Shown: positions 4,629 to 7,324 of the stretch, piece after piece
Layout: every line of letters begins with the position of its first letter
Numbering within the stretch: the first letter of the stretch is position 1
Assembly (NCBI GenBank): GCA_947630095.1
Contig: CANRGI010000061.1
Coordinates: 1-7,324, forward strand
Reading direction: 5' to 3'
DNA from: an uncultured Bacilli bacterium
GTDB taxonomy: Bacteria; Bacillota_I; Bacilli_A; RF39; UBA660
DNA: 7,324 nucleotides
The notes under the pieces: generated by a model
What the model saw: only the letters and a program-made list of their open reading frames with translations
Told to the model about the DNA's origin: nothing
Databases searched by the model: none
Translations under genes and position numbers: made by a program

Positions 4629-6278
4629 ATGAATGATTTTCTAAAACGAAAAGAAATAAAAACTGGAATATATAAAATATATCCTACTATAACTAATGAA
4701 GAATTAACTCACTTAGTAGAAAAAGTAGAGTATATTACAAAGACTAAATACGGAATAGAAGAACCTTTAGATAGTATAGTATCAGTATATGTTTTTTATG
4801 AAGAAATTAAATCATTAGCGAGAATTAACTTACAAAAAAATAATGATTTAATTAATTATATTCTATGTAGACCTATAAAAAAAGAAGAATTTAAAGAGTT
4901 ATCTTTAATAAAAAGATTAGTTACTTATTTATATTATGTAGGTTTTACTCCAAGTAAAGACTATTATATTAATTTAATTAATGATAATATATTCCTTAAT
5001 GAGTCACTTTCTAAAGTAGTTAGTGAATATAAAGAAGAGATAGAAAAGGGAGAAGTAAACTTAATACCAGCCGGGCATAATACTTTAAATTTAATTATAT
5101 TATATGCTAATTTAAAAGGTATAAATACTATAAAAAGTAATAAAAAATTAGAAAAACTAAATATAACTCCTACTTTAGAATATGTTTCTCCTAACTTTAA
5201 TACTAAAGTATCTAATGAAGAAATAAAGTCTTTAATTATAGGATATAAAAATGGCAATGATAATTGCTTAGATATATTATATAAATTATATTATAAAATA
5301 ATCTTTAAAGTAGTAAAAAAGTATAAGTCTTATGGTAATATTGAAGATTTAATACAAGAAGGCAGTAAGGCACTTATAGAAGCAATTAATTCTTATGATT
5401 TAAATAGTAATACTCCTTTAGTATTTCATATATATAATGAAGTGAGAGATGCCCTTACTGAATATTTACCTAACTTTTATCAAATCAATATTGAACTGCG
5501 TAAAATAAAAATATCTTTTCAAATAAGAAAAGCAATTAAATATTTAACTGACCGTAATAAAGATATAACTATTGCTAATATATCTAAACTAACTAATTTA
5601 TCTACCGGACAAATAAAGTATTATTTTAATTATTTAAGGAATATTGAACTAATAGGTAGCATTGATAGTTTAAGTGAAACTGATATAATTAATTTAAAAA
5701 GAGAAGAATATTATGTAATAGAAGACACGACTAATAAAGATTTATTAAAAGAAGAAGTTTCTTCTATGTTAAACTTATTAAATCCTAAACAAAGATTACT
5801 TATAGAACTTAGATATGGTATTAATATGGACTTTTGCTTACCTATAAAAGTGATAAGTTCTTATATAGGTATGACTACATCTAATGTATATCAAGTAGAA
5901 GCACTACTTCAAAATAAAATAGAAAAAAGTAGTTATAAATCTAAACTCGAGCCTTTTATAGGTAGTGAATTAGGTACTAAAAACTATGCTTGTAAAGACT
6001 ATACTTTAGAAATGAGCCCTAAAACTATAAAAGAAATGATAGAGATAAAACGACAAAGTATAGACAAAACACTTACTTTTAATTCTATTTTAAAAAGTAT
6101 AAATTTACTAGGTTTTTCTTATGAAGACATAAATCGCTCGCTTAATAGTTTAAAAGAAAGTGACTTATCTATTATAACTAACCCTATAGAAACACCTGAA
6201 TTATATAGAGTTTGTAGAGTTATTATAAATGATTTAGAATTAAATAAAAAGAAATGTTTAAAAAAGGTGGAAATATGA
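4629..6278 (+). CDS. Divergent sigma-70-like protein with a novel N-terminal domain
   Basis: A protein of 549 residues, longer than usual for a sigma factor. Residues 1 to about 200 match nothing I recognise: mostly helical, Lys/Glu/Ile/Leu-rich, no signal peptide or membrane segment. From about 208 it is sigma-like: a region 2 start, then EDLIQEGSKALIEAINSYD (239-257), close to the RpoD core-binding DLIQEGNIGLMKAVEKFD. The following segment reads PLVFHIYNEVRDAL (263-276) where RpoD has FSTYATWWIRQAI, so the aromatic residues that open the -10 element are gone. A region 3-like HTH (about 313-333, ITIANISKLTNLSTGQIKYY) and a region 4-like segment LLNPKQRLLIELRYGI (383-398) plus helix MTTSNVYQVEALLQ (415-428) follow, but without the RERIRQ -35 contacts. 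A C-terminal tail (438-549) carries a motif shared with the next gene. It has its own promoter and overlaps the next gene by ATGA. It may be an alternative sigma, or a polymerase-binding regulator that no longer melts DNA. Confidence 0.8.
   Translation: MNDFLKRKEIKTGIYKIYPTITNEELTHLVEKVEYITKTKYGIEEPLDSIVSVYVFYEEIKSLARINLQKNNDLINYILCRPIKKEEFKELSLIKRLVTYLYYVGFTPSKDYYINLINDNIFLNESLSKVVSEYKEEIEKGEVNLIPAGHNTLNLIILYANLKGINTIKSNKKLEKLNITPTLEYVSPNFNTKVSNEEIKSLIIGYKNGNDNCLDILYKLYYKIIFKVVKKYKSYGNIEDLIQEGSKALIEAINSYDLNSNTPLVFHIYNEVRDALTEYLPNFYQINIELRKIKISFQIRKAIKYLTDRNKDITIANISKLTNLSTGQIKYYFNYLRNIELIGSIDSLSETDIINLKREEYYVIEDTTNKDLLKEEVSSMLNLLNPKQRLLIELRYGINMDFCLPIKVISSYIGMTTSNVYQVEALLQNKIEKSSYKSKLEPFIGSELGTKNYACKDYTLEMSPKTIKEMIEIKRQSIDKTLTFNSILKSINLLGFSYEDINRSLNSLKESDLSIITNPIETPELYRVCRVIINDLELNKKKCLKKVEI
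6263..6270 (+). promoter_or_regulatory. Shine-Dalgarno sequence of the second sigma-like gene
   Basis: AAAGGTGG inside the end of the upstream gene, 4 nt before ATG 6275. With the ATGA stop-start overlap (6275-6278) it indicates independent yet coupled translation. Confidence 0.7.
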
Positions 6279-7324
6279 AAGAATTATTAGACGATTATTT
6301 AGATACATTAACAACCGAGCCATTATCAGAAAGTGAAGAAAGAAAATTATTTAATTTATATAAAAATGGTGACGAAAGTGCTAAATATAAATTATTTGAA
6401 GCAAATAGACGTCTTGCTTTTAGCATAGCAAAGAGGTATTTTAGTACAGGTATAGATAAAATGGATATCGTGCAAGAAGCAAATCAAACTTTATTAATAG
6501 CAATAGATAAATTTGATATTAATACTTATAATAGATTTAGTACTTATGCAGTACCTGCAATACAAAATAGGTTATATCGTTTTACTAAAAGAAATAAATA
6601 TATGGAATTAATACCTTATCAAACTTTATGTGAAATATATAATTATAAAAAAGGAAAAAGAGAACTAGAAATGAGTTTAGGTAGATATCCAACTAGGAAA
6701 GAGTTATCTTCTTATTTAAATATTCCAATAGATAAAATGGACTTTTTAGAAGTGAACACTACTGCATCACTAAATTCTCTAATTAAAGATACAGAAGACG
6801 AATTAATAGATTTTATAAAGGACGACAGTGTAGAAGAGTTTTTTATAGCCTTAGATTATTCTTTACTTAAAGATAAAATGAATAAATTTATAGATAATTC
6901 TATTTTAACTGATAAAGAAAAACGTCTTATTAAATTATCTTTTGGAATTAACTCTAAAGAATTTTCTAATAAAGATTTAGCGAGTTTATTTAATATAAGC
7001 CCACAAGATGTTAAAAGCACGATTATTACAGGTATAAATAAGTTAAGATGTGACCCTAAAGTATATGAGTTTCTTGATTACTTAGATTATCCTAATAAAG
7101 GAAGGGAATACGTTAATAAATTTAAAACTTTATTTTCAACTACAAATAGTAAAGGTGATTTAAAAGTTTCTAAAACAGCAACTGTTAAAGATTGGGAAAG
7201 TAAACTTGAAACTTTAGAAACATTTAACTTATATAAAGAATTAGTTAGTAGTGGATATAGCATACAAGAAATAGAAAAGGCATTAGAATTTGTAAATAGT
7301 AGACTATTAATTTCACTTTATAAT
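6275..7324 (+). CDS. Sigma-70 family factor, SigB/F/G-like region 2 (3' partial)
   Basis: The frame is open from ATG 6275 to the last base (350 codons), so the C-terminus is missing. Residues 1-41 resemble region 1.2 (LSESEERKLFNLYKNGDESA). Region 2 is well kept: NRRLAFSIAKRY (44-55), DIVQEANQTLLIAIDKFD (64-81), and RFSTYAVPAIQNRLYRF (87-103), which ends like SigB/SigF/SigG (FSTYAVPMI..) rather than RpoD (FSTYATWWI..). Region 3 follows (about 112-168) with LGRYPTRKELSSYLNI (135-150) matching RpoD LNREPTDEELAKKMNL, then a 3.2-like SLNSLIKDTEDELIDFIKDD (165-184) and region 4 (about 208-258) with LTDKEKRLIKLSFGI and ISPQDVKSTIITGINKL in place of VTRERIRQIEAKALRKL. The -35-reading helix is thus changed. 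A tail of more than 90 residues beyond region 4 is unusual. It is likely a real alternative sigma factor co-expressed with its upstream relative; its target promoters cannot be read from sequence. Confidence 0.87.
   Translation, partial: MKELLDDYLDTLTTEPLSESEERKLFNLYKNGDESAKYKLFEANRRLAFSIAKRYFSTGIDKMDIVQEANQTLLIAIDKFDINTYNRFSTYAVPAIQNRLYRFTKRNKYMELIPYQTLCEIYNYKKGKRELEMSLGRYPTRKELSSYLNIPIDKMDFLEVNTTASLNSLIKDTEDELIDFIKDDSVEEFFIALDYSLLKDKMNKFIDNSILTDKEKRLIKLSFGINSKEFSNKDLASLFNISPQDVKSTIITGINKLRCDPKVYEFLDYLDYPNKGREYVNKFKTLFSTTNSKGDLKVSKTATVKDWESKLETLETFNLYKELVSSGYSIQEIEKALEFVNSRLLISLYN

Noticed and set aside
6276..6278. UGA as tryptophan (Mollicutes code 4)
   Set aside because: All tryptophans in the conserved proteins are UGG, and reading through this UGA gives only a few codons before TAG, so the standard bacterial code fits.
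1..7324. CRISPR arrays, tRNA/rRNA genes, transposase genes, insertion-sequence ends
   Set aside because: I looked for regularly spaced repeats, cloverleaf-like GC-rich islands, and transposase motifs and saw none.

Overview
The window looks like a chromosomal piece from an uncultured, very AT-rich member of the Bacillota (class Bacilli, possibly a gut lineage of the RF39/RFN20 kind; the lineage is inference). The reasons are the dnaG-rpoD-trmK gene order, which is the classic macromolecular-synthesis neighbourhood of Firmicutes, strong AT codon bias, UGG-only tryptophan with UGA as a stop, and SD sites of the AGGAGG/AAAGGTGG type. All genes lie on the + strand.

Layout. (1) Positions 1-267 hold the 3' end of a surface-type protein whose base composition is strikingly unlike the rest (about half G+C and A-poor). 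It is closed by an AT-rich hairpin and T-run. (2) Positions 322-834 encode a small membrane protein of the UPF0316 (DUF5698/DUF2179) family. (3) From 947 to 4559 runs a tight operon: DNA primase split in two by a +1 frame change inside its catalytic TOPRIM domain (947-1867 and 1869-2666), the housekeeping sigma factor RpoD/SigA (2660-3934), and the tRNA m1A22 methyltransferase TrmK (3927-4559). Adjacent reading frames overlap by 7-8 nt. (4) After a clear extended -10 promoter (4568-4596) come two divergent sigma-70-like genes overlapping by ATGA: a 549-residue protein with an unrecognised N-terminal half (4629-6278) and a more sigma-like protein that runs off the window (6275-7324).

How they fit together. 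dnaG, rpoD and trmK couple replication priming, transcription initiation and tRNA modification, as in other Firmicutes. The unexpected parts are an RpoD with two tandem copies of region 1.1, and a downstream transcription unit, under what looks like an RpoD-type promoter, that encodes two degenerate sigma homologues sharing a C-terminal motif. The first keeps the core-polymerase-binding signature of region 2.2 but has lost the promoter-melting residues. The second keeps a SigB/SigF/SigG-like region 2. This pair is the best candidate here for an undescribed regulatory system.
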